Below are positions 46,181-57,689 of a DNA stretch of 64,000 bases, in pieces. A program made the position numbers and the translations under genes. The stretch's first letter is position 1; each line of letters begins with the position of its first letter. The notes below the pieces were generated by a model. It saw only the letters and a list, made by a program, of their open reading frames with translations. It was not told where the DNA came from and did no database searches. Source of the DNA: Tetraselmis striata (lineage: Eukaryota; Chlorophyta; Chlorodendrophyceae; Chlorodendrales; Chlorodendraceae); contig VCJN01000005.1 in NCBI GenBank assembly GCA_006384855.1, positions 1 through 64,000 of the forward strand. The letters are read 5' to 3'.

Positions 46181-47370
46181 GCACCTGGAATTCCTTAAAA
46201 TTCCTTCAGGAATTCCAGGAATTGGAATCCCTTGGAATTCCTGGGAATCCCACTCGGGCTCAGGATTTCCACTGATGAGGACCCCCCCTGACTGTAAATT
46301 AACAACCGCTGCGGTGCCGTAGATAGGTTGCCTGCCGCGCACCACCGGCGGGCTGTCGCTGCACGGCGCCAATATATAAAACTTGGGCAGTATGAATATA
46401 TAACAAACTGTAATTCAATTTCATTACAAAAGGTCCACTTCATAGTGGTATCGTAGCGACATGCACAACGAGTCGACAAGTAGCTACATAGCCCGGCACC
46501 TACGGAGGCGTACGTGGTGTTCGGATGGGGCCTCGGCTCATGGCCAGTGCTTCCTTGCAGATTTGGCACTTAGCTGCAACGTTGCTGGAACCCGCCGCAT
46601 CGGTGCCGGCGGCACTCCTGGCGGCATGCATGTGCTCGGCACGCATATGCTCGCGGCGTGTTGTTGATGGCACATGCCTTGGGACGGACACCGCGGATAG
46701 CCGCGCCATTGCTTGGTGCCCGGCCGAGTGGCTCCACCCCCGGGCACAGTGCTCGTGGTATATGGAGAGATCGGACCCGCTTAGGCCCACTTTGTTAGGG
46801 CGTGATAGACTGGTAGTGTGGTTGGCATGTCCGATTCGGATCGGCGAATTAGCTCAGTCACGCGTGATTCAACACTTCAGCAACCACGGTCTAAGGTGGC
46901 CGGTGAGCGACAAACCGGAGCACGGTGCATGGCGAACGCTGGGTAGGTTGGGGCTTTACCTGGCCGAATCTGTGTCGTGTCGCCCGGAACTCTTGGGGCT
47001 GGAAATGACCGATGCACGGGCATTGCGGCCTGCGGAGGGGGGGGGGGGGGGACAATCGGTTGCAGCTAGCGCAATCGGCTGGCCGCGCCCGGCGGATGTA
47101 CTCTTGTCGTACGAGTAGTAGGAGCGACATAAGTAGTTTCATGACATCTATCAGATAATCAGAGTATATCAGCGCGCGGTGCGGCCGTGCGGGGCTGCGC
47201 GACAGCGGGCGGCGAGCACTCGGGGCAGACGCGCGCGCGACTGGCAGTCGACGCGCCATGTCACCGCGTCCTTCATTGTCATTCGAGTTGAAATCTGGTT
47301 CCAGAAATTCCTTTGGAATTCCAACCACCCCTGAGTGGGATTCCTTGGAATTGCCCACCTCTGGCCGCAT
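46181..47370. repeat. inverted-repeat-bounded element rich in GGAATTCC words
   Basis: 46181-46275 carries clustered GAATTCC/GGAATTC words ending CTGGGAATCCCACTCGGGCT. 47281-47370 carries the inverse orientation (CCTGAGTGGGATTCCTTGGA). The block between has no recognised gene, although a plus-strand frame 46525-47118 is open. This could be a non-autonomous DNA element; no target duplication was checked convincingly. Confidence 0.45.
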
Positions 47371-47790
47371 GCAGCTAATGACCATGCCTGGCCAGGTCAC
47401 GGACCGATCAGCGCGGACGGCCGACGACCAAGCAACGCGCGATCGCGCGCCCGAATTATTTATCGTCGATGATGCTCATTGCACTGTACTACTTTATAGA
47501 AAATTGATTTAATGATATACTACAATAAACGACGAATCGACGAAGATGATTAAATAATGCACTACAAACGACGACGACGTGAATAATAAGTGGATTTGCA
47601 AGGGTTTCTGTTGGGTCTCACCAGCGGTTAAACCAGGTTGTACCCATGGTTCCATTGTTGCCATTCCTGTCCCAGGGCGGGCGGAAAAAAGTGAATTTGT
47701 CAGTCCGAGGTTCCAGGCTGTAGTATACGGAAAGTAAATAGATCTTTTGTTTAAAGCTGTGTTCTTGGGGTTTCTGTCCCTCCCTTAAAC

Positions 47791-48129
47791 CTAGGGTATG
47801 CGGGTACGCCGAAGCTCCTCACTCGTCTTAAACTGACGGGTATGAAGCGCGCGCTTCATGTCTATGATGGCCGGACCGGTAGCCGGGGCGTTGTCGCGAC
47901 CGGTGTGACGCCGGAAGGTGTTGATGGCAGAGAGGTAGGGTTGCACGGAGCCCGCGCCGATGGTGCCGCGCACCGCACTCCATGCGAGGTAGCAGAGGCA
48001 CGTGGCCTCGGTGCAGTCCAAAAGGGAGATGCCTTCCTCGTCGATGCCAAACTCGGCTAAGAGGCGTATCTTGCCCTCGTAGCTCGAGTAGGTGATGGCC
48101 GTGACTGATGTAATAACGAGGTCAAGCAC
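47791..48129 (-). mobile_element. tyrosine-recombinase fragment (DIRS/PAT-like), copy 2
   Basis: Open frame encoding SSYEGKIRLLAEF, LDCTEATCLCYLAWSAVRG, GSVQPYLSAINTFRRHTGR and APATGPAIIDMKRALH, the N-terminal SAM-like domain of DIRS-type tyrosine recombinases. It parallels the 37.6-kb relic (SYYGK, RSLQPYL). The catalytic domain is not present downstream, so it is a fragment. Confidence 0.65.
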
Positions 48130-49258
48130 CTTGGCGCCCTAGTCGTCCGTGCCGTGCAGAGCTTCAATGCTGCCTCGCATGAGCTCTCCCCAAGGGGGGG
48201 GGGGGGGGGGGCTTAGCCTGCAATAACTGTTTTTTCCAGACGCGGGGGGGAATGTGAGGGAATCACCAAACCATGCAAAAACCTTATTAGCAACCCTTGA
48301 ATCAGACAGTGATAACCCTGATACAATGTACATAATAACATCAGAGACGAGGTGGCGCCTCGCATGGCCACCTCACGGGCTCACATACATGTCTCCCTGG
48401 CTCGCAGCACATACATCAACTCGTAATCATTATATGACTCCCTCCCAGCAGAACTTATTAATTTACTTTCCGCTCCTTTCCACCTCTCGAATTCTGAAAA
48501 CTCTGCTAACCTCTACGTAATATTATCTCAACCCTGCATCCTGTTCAACACCTTCTCGTTACATACTCCGAATAATACATGACGAGGTACCCATTATTTG
48601 TTTCGTACTTTTGCAGCCCCCCTCGTAAGTCTTGACATGTACGTATCTGTCCGTATCGCCACGTCAGCACCGGCGCCGCAGACCGCTGAGTGGTACAATG
48701 GCGCATTTTTATGACATAACTTAGAAAATTCACCAACGGATCCCGATAAAAGGCGACGGACGCGCCTTGCGCGGGCGGATTTTCCCCGCGTAGGGCCCCG
48801 CTAGGCGCAGCCCAATAACACAATATATGGGAGCGTATTGATAGCAAGCCCTGACACCCTAGACGACGCCCTAGTAGGGGATTATATGGATCCACCCGCT
48901 TGCTCAGTGGCGGCTGCAACCCTGCGCAGTACGGACTAAAGCCCGGCTCTATCAAGGACGCATTGAATGCGGACATCGGCTGTAAGAAGTGGCCGGGCTA
49001 GTTTTGGAGCATGACTTAAACTATTGCAGTTTTGGCCGTTGTGCGGGAACTGCTCGAATGCTTGCATGCCGCCGGCGGAGAGAGCGCGCATTAATTTGTG
49101 AAAGTGTTCCACGATGACGATAGCGCTGACTCTTGTCGTACAACCGTACACATAGAACGAATATACGTGGCCTGCTTAAAAGAAAACGTGCCCCCGTGAC
49201 ATTGGGTTATCAAATTCATTGTTACCGACCCTAAACAACGACACACACACACACACAC

Positions 49259-49303
<45 letters not shown>

Positions 49304-49902
49304 TGGCTCTTACAACGAGAGCACAACAAACGCCATTTAGATTTGGGGTTGCCCCCACGCATGATGTCATGTTATAGTAGCTAGTATGGCACTACATGAA
49401 AGGGCGCGGCCGGAACTGAAGACTACGAAGGCTGACATTGGGCCAATCTACACTTGATGCTTGACAAGGGGTGCATTAATTTTGTGGGAAGGTATATACT
49501 GATTATTCGCGCGGCGTGCGCGGGGGCGGCGCGTGATATAGTCTAGATGCCCCGCGCCGCCGCGATCGGTGTTCCGCCTACTGCTCCGCTCTGCTTGCCC
49601 CAAATTAAATAACCCGTCGTATATTCTGCTTTTTGCGCCATCACTTGCACACCCCAATATCGGCAACTACTAAGGATTAATCCTTGATCCTTACCTACTG
49701 GACTGTCTTGGCAACAACACACTCAGCACTGATCGTATTGTGCCCGCCTTACTTCCGCGCCCACGCACATGCCTGCTCCCCGCAGTAGTAGTGCTCTACC
49801 TTCGCCCGACTCTACCCCGTGAAACCAAACCCCTCACACGCACTATCTCCACACAACATATAAACATCACACACATAAGGGATTTAATTTATTAGCAGTC
49901 AT
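48130..49902. other. transposon-derived spacer
   Basis: Minus-strand frames at 48976-48545 and 49151-48936 are open but unrecognised; they may be the upstream part of the tyrosine-recombinase element. Poly-G at 48196-48211. Nothing else supported. Confidence 0.35.
49239..49301 (+). repeat. (CA)n microsatellite
   Basis: About 30 CA units with one GC interruption at 49262. Confidence 0.95.
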
Positions 49903-50395
49903 ATTATTGCGTCTGTCAACACCTGAGGACTTAACTGCCTTTATTGTGGGCGGGGTCCCCCCCTTCCCTTCACTACGGCGCTCTGGATTTCATTACTGGG
50001 AATGGGATTTTTTTACAGTTCATTATGTCGTCATGCCCTCCCTCACATTAATATTGCCCTTTTGGTTGCATGTATTTAATCCAAATATCGCACTTTCGAC
50101 GAAATGCTTTGCTCCGCGGGATGGGGCTTGTCCCAACTCGCATTACTCGAAAGGGGCGACGCCCAAACGGGTAGGGCGCACCTGTCGTGGTCAGTGCCGG
50201 GTATTTTGATGCCAGCGTTTTGTTTCTACGGTGATCCAGGGGTGCATGATCCAACAGACAGTGCTGCAAATTCTATTACCGGTATTGTCCTTCGATTAGA
50301 ATTGCAGAATGCTTCGGGAATTTGCTTGAGCGTTGCCTGCCCAGGGATTTCCGTAATTATTACATGAGCTAGCAGCAGAAGGCGATATCAGGAAA
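49903..50395 (+). mobile_element. LINE 3' end, second copy
   Basis: Homologous, in opposite orientation, to about 2009-2452. It shares the coding end (STPEDLTAFIVGGVPP), the word GCTTTGCTCCGCGGGATG, and the untranslated tail down to TTTCCGTAATTATTACATGA. 5'-truncated. Confidence 0.75.
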
Positions 50396-50419
50396 TCACC
50401 AAAAAAGGACAATCAGAAA

Positions 50420-50718
50420 GGTCCTCTACAACGACTGCGAGGTGGACGCAGTAACATGAGTAGACGCAGAATGGGCACGAGTCCACGCATCACACTTGGC
50501 CATCTGCACACCGGCAGAGAGAATGCCGCCCATGGTGCCATGCACGCAAGCCGAGACCCGCTGCAACAGCCCCCGCCGTGTGCGCGACAGGCGACGGCGG
50601 AACTCAACAGGTTGGCTGGCGACAAAGTTCCGAAGCGCCTGAACGGATTGACGACGAAGGAAGCATGAGGTCGGGCGGAAGGACCGCCAGGGAAGTTGCG
50701 CACAGCCAACAGCACCGC
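50420..50718 (-). mobile_element. older retroelement ORF, 3' part, separated from its 5' part by the LTR element
   Basis: The minus-strand frame enters from the LTR-element target site (50714-50718) as AVLLAVRNFPGG and, after a frame change, continues to a stop at about 50426 (FRRRLSRTRRGLLQRVS). It joins in frame to VVKDRGRLGKSALTVVYIFA coded at about 56275-56213 once the LTR element and one ACCGC are ignored, so both belong to one earlier insertion. Element class not resolved. Confidence 0.55.
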
Positions 50719-51140
50719 TGTTAGGACTACACCTAACCCTGCACTTTACCCACATAACACTTATCTCATATTATCATCATTTCCTATATCATATCACTAC
50801 CTGCCGTACTTCTGTAACTTGTACCGTAGCATGTACGCATACCATTTATCATTATCAATCCCAATCACCGATGCCACTACTAACAGTCGCCAATGATGCT
50901 ACTGACATTCCCCGATACTGCTACTGACATTCCCCGATGCTGCTACTGACATTCCCCGATGCTATGTTGCCGCTATGCCCAAGACTGACCGCTGAACTGC
51001 TATGCCGCTGCTCTGCCTATGTGTTGCTGACTGCCGATAAATAGCTGAACCAGCTGATGATCCTGTAACATTCGATACTGTTTCTTTTCAACCTTTGCCT
51101 TCTTGCCTCAAATTGCATTAAGGTATTACCGTACCTCACA
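50719..51140 (+). repeat. 5' LTR of Ty3/gypsy element (422 bp)
   Basis: Starts TGTTAGGACTAC and ends GTACCTCACA. Same length as the 3' LTR and about 97% identical by eye (roughly 11 to 12 differences). Contains a tandem 20-bp repeat with TGCTACTGACATTCCCCGAT as unit (about 50895-50965). Flanked on the left by ACCGC (50714-50718), the target duplication. Confidence 0.93.
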
Positions 51141-54100
51141 TTGGTTTCGTTCGAGCTCTGGCTAAAGATCCCCGCCGCGCTTCCACCGCGTATGATCCCC
51201 CCCCCCCCCTACCATCGTGAACGACCAGCCTGTCACTGCCGCCGCCGCTGCCGCTAACCATCGAAGTGCAGATTGACACCGCCCGGTGGCCCGTGTAATC
51301 CGGGCCTAGCTGGCCAAACCACAACCCGCGCCCTAGCCACGGACATCATCCACGCATCACCAATGGACGTCATTTCGCTTCCCTTGCCAACGACATCCCT
51401 ACCGATCGACGCCATCCGAGCCTTCCAGCTGCTACCCTGGACAACCTTCATTGCCACCTCGAAACTGTCGACGCTGAGTTCGCCGCTATGGCTTGGCCGG
51501 ATATTGCCAAATACTGAAATCTGCTCTGGCTATAGTAAAGTAGGCCATTCTGTTATAGTCTGCCCTGAGACTAACCTCGCCGATAAAACGCTTGGCAAGC
51601 TAAAGTGGCTGCCACCGAAACCTCTAAGGGTCTTTAGGCCATGAACCTGAATGACCAATGACGGGTTGGGGCGGAGTATGCTGTCAGACATTCGAATTAT
51701 AATTCAATCGAATTTGTCCCGGCTCCGCCGTGTTATCCCCCGACCTCTGAGGCCGGATCTCCTATGGCACTGAATCCGGACGAGAATAGCCCAGCTACCG
51801 CCGCCCTAGTGGCTGATGCGCACGCTGCGGCCTCCTCGGTATTGCCCACCGAGTCGTACGAACCAGAGTCGCTCACCAGCGAGCAGGTTCGTAGGTCCCT
51901 GTCTGCCGCTGACTTTGCCATCCCTGCGGATAATCCAACCGAGGGCCTGTCTCGTACTGAGAAACGTTCTGCTATTCGCCGGTTCTGTCAACGCCAGTAC
52001 GCTAAACAGCGGCAGGCTAAAAAGAATATAAAACGACCGACTGCCTGCCCACCTGACTCTACTCGTTTTGATAAAACTGAAATGTCTCGACTAAACTCTA
52101 ACTATGGTCCCATAAACTCTGGACGCATGTGCCTCTGCGTTTGACGTTGTTTGCCCTCAGTACTGCTCTAAGGATAAACCCTTTACCTCCACTTCAGCAA
52201 TTGTCATACTGTACGAATAATTCCACCGTACGACGAATCAGTATTACCAATTCTCGAACATTTTGAGACTCAGAAATCACCTTATAATACCCGTGCTATA
52301 ATCATTTTGCCCCGCGGGTCTTCTGACTTAGGGATATCTTGGACCCCTATACTGAAAAGTACAAACGACTCCATTCCTACCCCGCGGGTACCTGTTCTAC
52401 ACTGCCACATCTGCCACTGGAACTTGCCAATGCCACCCACACTGTGGATAGTTGGCGTACACCTCGCAGATAGCACCATCGAAGAACGTGAGGCTGCTGC
52501 CATAAAATATGTCATGGCCACTGAGGACTACAAAGCCCCCAGCTACGAATCTCAAGGTACGTAAGACATGCATCCCGCGTGCCCGGGTCAAGTCGCACCA
52601 ACCCCGCTTTAAAACAGATAAGTCATCTATAACGTCAATGAACGACAACAATATGTTATTACGCAACCGACCCTAACCGAACATCATGCTTTACCGTCCG
52701 CTACTATGATACTCGATAAGCGGCGCTACCCTTAGCTTTATTGATATTGATAGATAGTCCGCCCAAACAAATTACCCACTTTACCGCCCGCTACTATGAT
52801 ACTCGTCGATAAGCGGCGCTACCCTTAGCTTTATTGATATTGATAGGTATGTCCGCCTAAACAAATTACCCACTCAACCTCTAAATAATAAAATACGGGT
52901 CGTCATGACTGATGACCGCCTGTCTCTCACGGCTAAATCATGCACCCTCAAGCTGAATGTAAACGGTTATACGGCTACAATTGAATTTATCATTACTACA
53001 TTACATAACTCGTTCAACTGTGTACTGGGCATGCCCTTCCTAAAAACGCACAACCCCGATATTGATCGGCCAACCGGTAATTAACTTTTCCCGATGGCAG
53101 TGAAATAATCTGCCCTACTCAGTCCCGCGAATCTAACGTCGATATCGTTCAATGCTATGGCTCGTGAGATAAAACGAAGAGATCCGAATACTGTATTTTT
53201 TTCTGCGCAATTATGAAAAGAATATGACGCTACTAGTAATGCCCTTTGGCCTCACAAACGCCCCTCTGCCTTCCGACGCTGGATGAACCATGTTCTACAG
53301 CCTCACAAAAACACCTTGATCCTCGTTTACCTTGACAACGTTCTAATTTTCAGCAACTCCCTCGGCGAACACCTCAACCATCTTCACATGATACTCGGCT
53401 TACTGGCGCAGAATGATATACGACTACGGTTACCTAAAATGCTTTTTCGGTAAAACACGAGCTCGAATACTTAGGGCACATGGTCAGCAAAGTTGGCCTA
53501 CGTCCCTCTGCATATAAAGTCTCCGCCGTTAAAAACTGGTCCCCGCAACGGTCTGTTCAGCAGGTCCAGCGGTTCCTTGGCTCTTGCAATTTGTACCACC
53601 GGTACATACACAAATACTCTCACTTAGCTACACCCCTTTACGACATTACTCGCGAAAAGAGAAATTCCGAGTAGGGCGTACGTCAACACACTGCGTTTAA
53701 TGCACTGAAACACGCGCTCTGCTCTGCCCCTGTACTAATGAATGAGTCCTAAGACCGGTCCTGACGCGGAATTCGTCATATCCACGGACGCCAGTAAATA
53801 CACTTTAGGCGCCGTTCTTTTACATAAAGACAACTCCAACAGATTACGCCCGTGCGCTTACTTTGCCAAAATACTACAACCTGCTCACACAAATTATCTA
53901 TTGGGTGTTGTCTGCACGCTAAAAGAATGGCGCTGTTATGTCGAAGGTGCTGCTAGCATTACAATAATCACTTATCATGCCACCTTACCAACTCAAGATG
54001 CCATCGGCCGCCGCCACGCCCTCTGGCTCTCTAACATTTCACCTTATCTTGCCATCTCAACCCGCACTCAAAAACCTATTATGTCAATACTTTACCGCAA

Positions 54101-55790
54101 AGGTAATCAAAATGAAGCTGACGCCCTATCCCGCCGACCTAATCTTAAAAATGATGTCCTCGCCGCTGAGAAAAAATTACTTAAACTCCGAACTAGAGGA
54201 TATGCATGATTTTCTCTCGTTTATGTGTCACCTGCAAGTTGACTCCTCACTGCTTAACCGTATTCGCCACGGCTATAGCATTGATGCAAATTATCCAGGC
54301 CCCGTATTCATGTCGATGTCAACTTTGACTCTACCGATAACCTTTATTGGATGGCTGATAAAATATCTGCATACCTGCTGCCGATAAACAAATCATGCAC
54401 TCTAGAATACACGAATATCATGATACTGCTGGATACCCGAACGCCCGACGCACTTTACTCAAATATTTCAAAAACGTTCTGATGGCCACGCATGAACAAA
54501 GATATATAAAAACACATACTGCAAACATTGCCCCACCTGTCAACGCATTAAGGCTTCTACCCAAAAACCACCCGGTATATTATTTCCGTTACCAAAAGCC
54601 TCTCAACCTTGGGAGATTATTTCAATGGATGTTATTACAGGCCTCCCTTTACAAGACGGCTATAATGCTATTGCAAGCTTTGTCTGCACCTTTTCGACAC
54701 AAGCCCACTTTATTCCCTGCGACATGTCTATTAACGCTCCCCAATTGGCCAAACTGTTTCTAAATAACATCTACCGTCATCACGGCCTGTGTCGCACTAT
54801 CATTTCCGACCGCGATCCCCGTTTTACCTCCGCATTTTGACAATCCTTATTTCGCTCTCTCAAAACAAAGTTAAAACATATCATCTTCATACCACCCTGA
54901 AACTGACGGCCAAACTGAACGTACCCACTGGACTGTTGAACAAATACTTCGCGCTTTTGTGCATAAAAATCATGACGACTGGTTGAATGCCCTATCTCTT
55001 GCTGAATTCAGATATAATAACTCCACCCACTCCGCCACAAATCACACTCCCTTTGAAGCCGTGTATAGCCTAAATCCGTTAACCTCTGCCAGTCTCTTGC
55101 ACCAAACCCCGAATACTAACCACCCACACCTTGACCTCTTACATACTAGACATGATACTCATGCCCTTATAACCGAACAGCTGAAATTAGCCGATGAATA
55201 CCAAAAAGCTTATGCAAACAACCGTACCCGACCAGAAGAATTTTTTTGAGGGTGATAAGGTATGGTTGTCCACTGAACACCTCCTATTACGAAATCAACC
55301 AACTAAAATCTTCCGTCAACGTTTTATTGGCCCTTATCCCATTGTTCGTAAAATTTCACCTCAAGCTTACCACATACGTTTACCCCCCACAACGGAATGC
55401 CACCCCGTGTTTCACATTTCCCGCCTTCGTCGCTGTCACTCCCCTGATGTTCCACCCGACACTGTCGCTGGTCGAACTGCTTTGCCAGCAGATGAATTTA
55501 TCATAGATCAAATCCTCAACCACCGTGTCGAATATAACAACGATAACCTTGACTACTCCCGCAGCCCTGCGCTTCTGTTCCTAGTCCGTTGGCAAGGCTA
55601 TGACGGATCCCATGACTCATGAAAACCATATTAAAATCTTCGTCGTGTTGATATGCTACACCTATATGCAGACAAATCTCAGCCCCTACGTGACTTATTC
55701 CACACACAACACTACCGCAACTTGCATTCCAAATATCCGGCCCGCTTCCCCTTGAAAATACCGTAACTATTTTTCCGTGAGGGGAAGGAA
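51141..55790 (+). mobile_element. Ty3/gypsy chromovirus internal region, coding-dead
   Basis: Order gag, protease, RT, RNase H, integrase, chromodomain. Gag-like frames at 51273-51644 and 51764-52144. Protease end VLGMPFLKTHNPDID at about 53020-53070. RT has MPFGLTNAP (about 53235), and the catalytic motif reads YLDNVLIFS instead of YLDD (about 53330-53355). RNase H has STDASKYTLGAVL (53775) and GNQNEADALSRRP. Integrase has HEYHDTAGYPNARR, MDVITGLPL and DRDPRF. The chromodomain ends in LVRWQGYDGSHDS (about 55585-55620). Many stops and frameshifts. A polypurine tract GAGGGGAAGGAA (55779-55790) abuts the 3' LTR. Not competent by itself. Confidence 0.9.
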
Positions 55791-56212
55791 CGTTAGGACT
55801 ACACCTAACCCTGCACTTTACCCACATAACACTTATCTCATATTATTATCATTTCCTATATCATATCACTACCTGCCGTACTTTTGTAACTTGTACTATA
55901 GCATGTACGCATACCATTTATCATTATCAATCCCAATCACCGATGCTACTACTAACAATCCCCAATGCTGCTACTGACATTCCCCGATACTGCTACTGAC
56001 ATTCCCCGATGCTGCTACTGACATTCCCCGATGCTATTTTGCCGCTATGCCCAAGACTGACCGCTGAACTGCTCTGCCGCTACTCTGCCTATGTGTTGCT
56101 GACTGCCGATAAATAGCTGAACCAACTGATGATCCTGTAACATTCGATACTGTTTCTTTTCAACCTTTGCCTTCTTGCCTCAAATTGCATTAAGGTATTA
56201 CCGTACCTCACA
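55791..56212 (+). repeat. 3' LTR of Ty3/gypsy element (422 bp)
   Basis: Matches 50719-51140 over its full length and is followed by ACCGC (56213-56217), the right-hand copy of the 5-bp target duplication. The first base is C where the 5' LTR has T. Confidence 0.93.
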
Positions 56213-57360
56213 ACCGCGAAGATGTAGACCACCGTCAAAGCGGACTTCCCGAGACGGCCGCGGTCCTTAACCACAAAAGGGTAGTACCCCGGTGAACACC
56301 CTGCACTGGGGCAGAAGACGCCCGGTCCGCTGCCAACTTACCATGCTCAGCCTCGGTCGCCGCAATTCCCGGGGTGCACCAGCGGGGGTCGTTGCTCCAA
56401 GTGGGGGTTGTGGAGGACACGCACACGAAGTCGATCATGTAATCGCACGCCGGCTCCCCCAACCCCGCCAGCGTCAAGTCCGACGGCCGCGAGCGGTCCG
56501 CTGGGCGCAGCCCACTCGTCTCAAGGGTTAAGTCGCCGGCTCCCGAACGGTCCCGGTCAAGCACCGCCCCCGCATCAATTGCCAAAGATGCCCGCAGATT
56601 CTTCAAAGCGGTATGCATGCGGTGCTTGTAGTTCGCTACGGGGCATATGGGTAGATGATCCACGATGAAATCCGTAGCGCTCCGGTTCGAGCTCGAGCCA
56701 TCCGTAGCCATAAGGGATCAATGCCACATGTGGGGCCAGGGCAAGTGACAAGCACGGAACCTCCGCGCGGTCAAAGGCCCAGTACCCGCGCAGCGGCGGC
56801 TGAATAAGCAGCATGGGGAATCTTGCGGGCTGACTCGTGATCCGACAGGAAAAGCGATAGGGAGCCCGGCCCGCACGCGCTGTACAAGCGTAGGGTATCA
56901 AGTCGCGAGGCTGCGGCACCAGTACGCTGGAAGCTGAGATCGAGGGCCACGAAGTCACGCAAGCGAATCGCACGTCTGAGGTGGCGTTGGACAATCATGG
57001 ACGTGGACTGATCATCGGAGGCCGCACCCGAACCCGTACCCGAGAGCGGAGCAGTAGAACCTGGCAGCGATTCTGGGAGGGAAACAGTCGCTGCTGACGG
57101 AGGGTGTGCCACTAAATCGCCAGGCGACGGCATCTTCAGAGCTACAAAAGCGCAAGTAGTAACGGTATTGGCAGTACTCGTACCACCGATAGGAAGCAAT
57201 TGCTGGGCAGCAGAGGCGGCCTCACCAGTACCAACTCCAAGAGGAGTGGCCGCAAAAAGGAGACGACGATGTGGTGACGCGCAGTCCTCCACTAGTGCTC
57301 GTACCCGTACGGGTCGTAGTACCAGCTGCTGGATCCGATGCAGCGGTGGTCGTAGCATTA
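56213..57360 (-). mobile_element. older retroelement ORF, 5' part, host of the LTR insertion
   Basis: Minus-strand frames 57358-56771, 56994-56575 and 56711-56235 interleave with frame changes and contain DFVALDLSFQRTG, DYMIDFVCVSSTTPTW and VVKDRGRLGKSALTVVYIFA. The upstream flank (57510-57464) is the same dispersed segment found at 1951. Looks like a retroelement protein C-terminal region; reverse-transcriptase motifs are not in the window, so the class is uncertain. Confidence 0.5.
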
Positions 57361-57463
57361 GAGGGATTTCCGTAATGGATCGCTACAATACTGCCTATCC
57401 ACATACAATAGGATCAGTAATGGATCGCTACAATACTACAATACTGCAATACGGCCGTCGTAG

Positions 57464-57510
57464 ATGCTGCAAGGGTTTCACTGGTGCCAGTCCTGTCCCG
57501 CCCCGGGACG
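57464..57510 (-). repeat. dispersed retroelement segment, copy 2
   Basis: Near-perfect reverse-complement match to 1951-2008 (CTGCAAGGGTTTCACTGGTG then CCAGTCCTGTCCC). Confidence 0.65.
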
Positions 57511-57624
57511 GAAAATCAACAGCACACTACACATTCAAGCGCCGCTGCGGTACCACTAGTACCTGTAGTGCTGAGATCCTGACCGGCGGCCGGTTTAGTT
57601 AAAGGCGACCCTGAGATATACACC

Positions 57625-57638
57625 CCCCCCCCCCCGCC
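57625..57638 (+). repeat. poly-C tract upstream of ARGLU1
   Basis: C run about 50-65 nt before the start codon, the probable promoter or 5' untranslated region. Confidence 0.7.
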
Positions 57639-57689
57639 CCCAGCGCACTGCCGTGTCCCGCCTCGCCTGACACCACCGCGCGTGCGACG

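Noticed and set aside
47842..48060. Plus-strand ORF over the second tyrosine-recombinase fragment
   Set aside because: The minus strand carries the recognisable recombinase motifs; this is its shadow.
50895..50965. Tandem 20-bp repeats, CRISPR-like at first sight
   Set aside because: They are back-to-back copies without unique spacers, lie inside an LTR, and recur in the other LTR.
51141..51165. tRNA primer-binding site after the 5' LTR
   Set aside because: The bases after the LTR (TTGGTTTCGTTCGAGC) could pair with some tRNA 3' end, but I could not match a specific tRNA, so no site is called.
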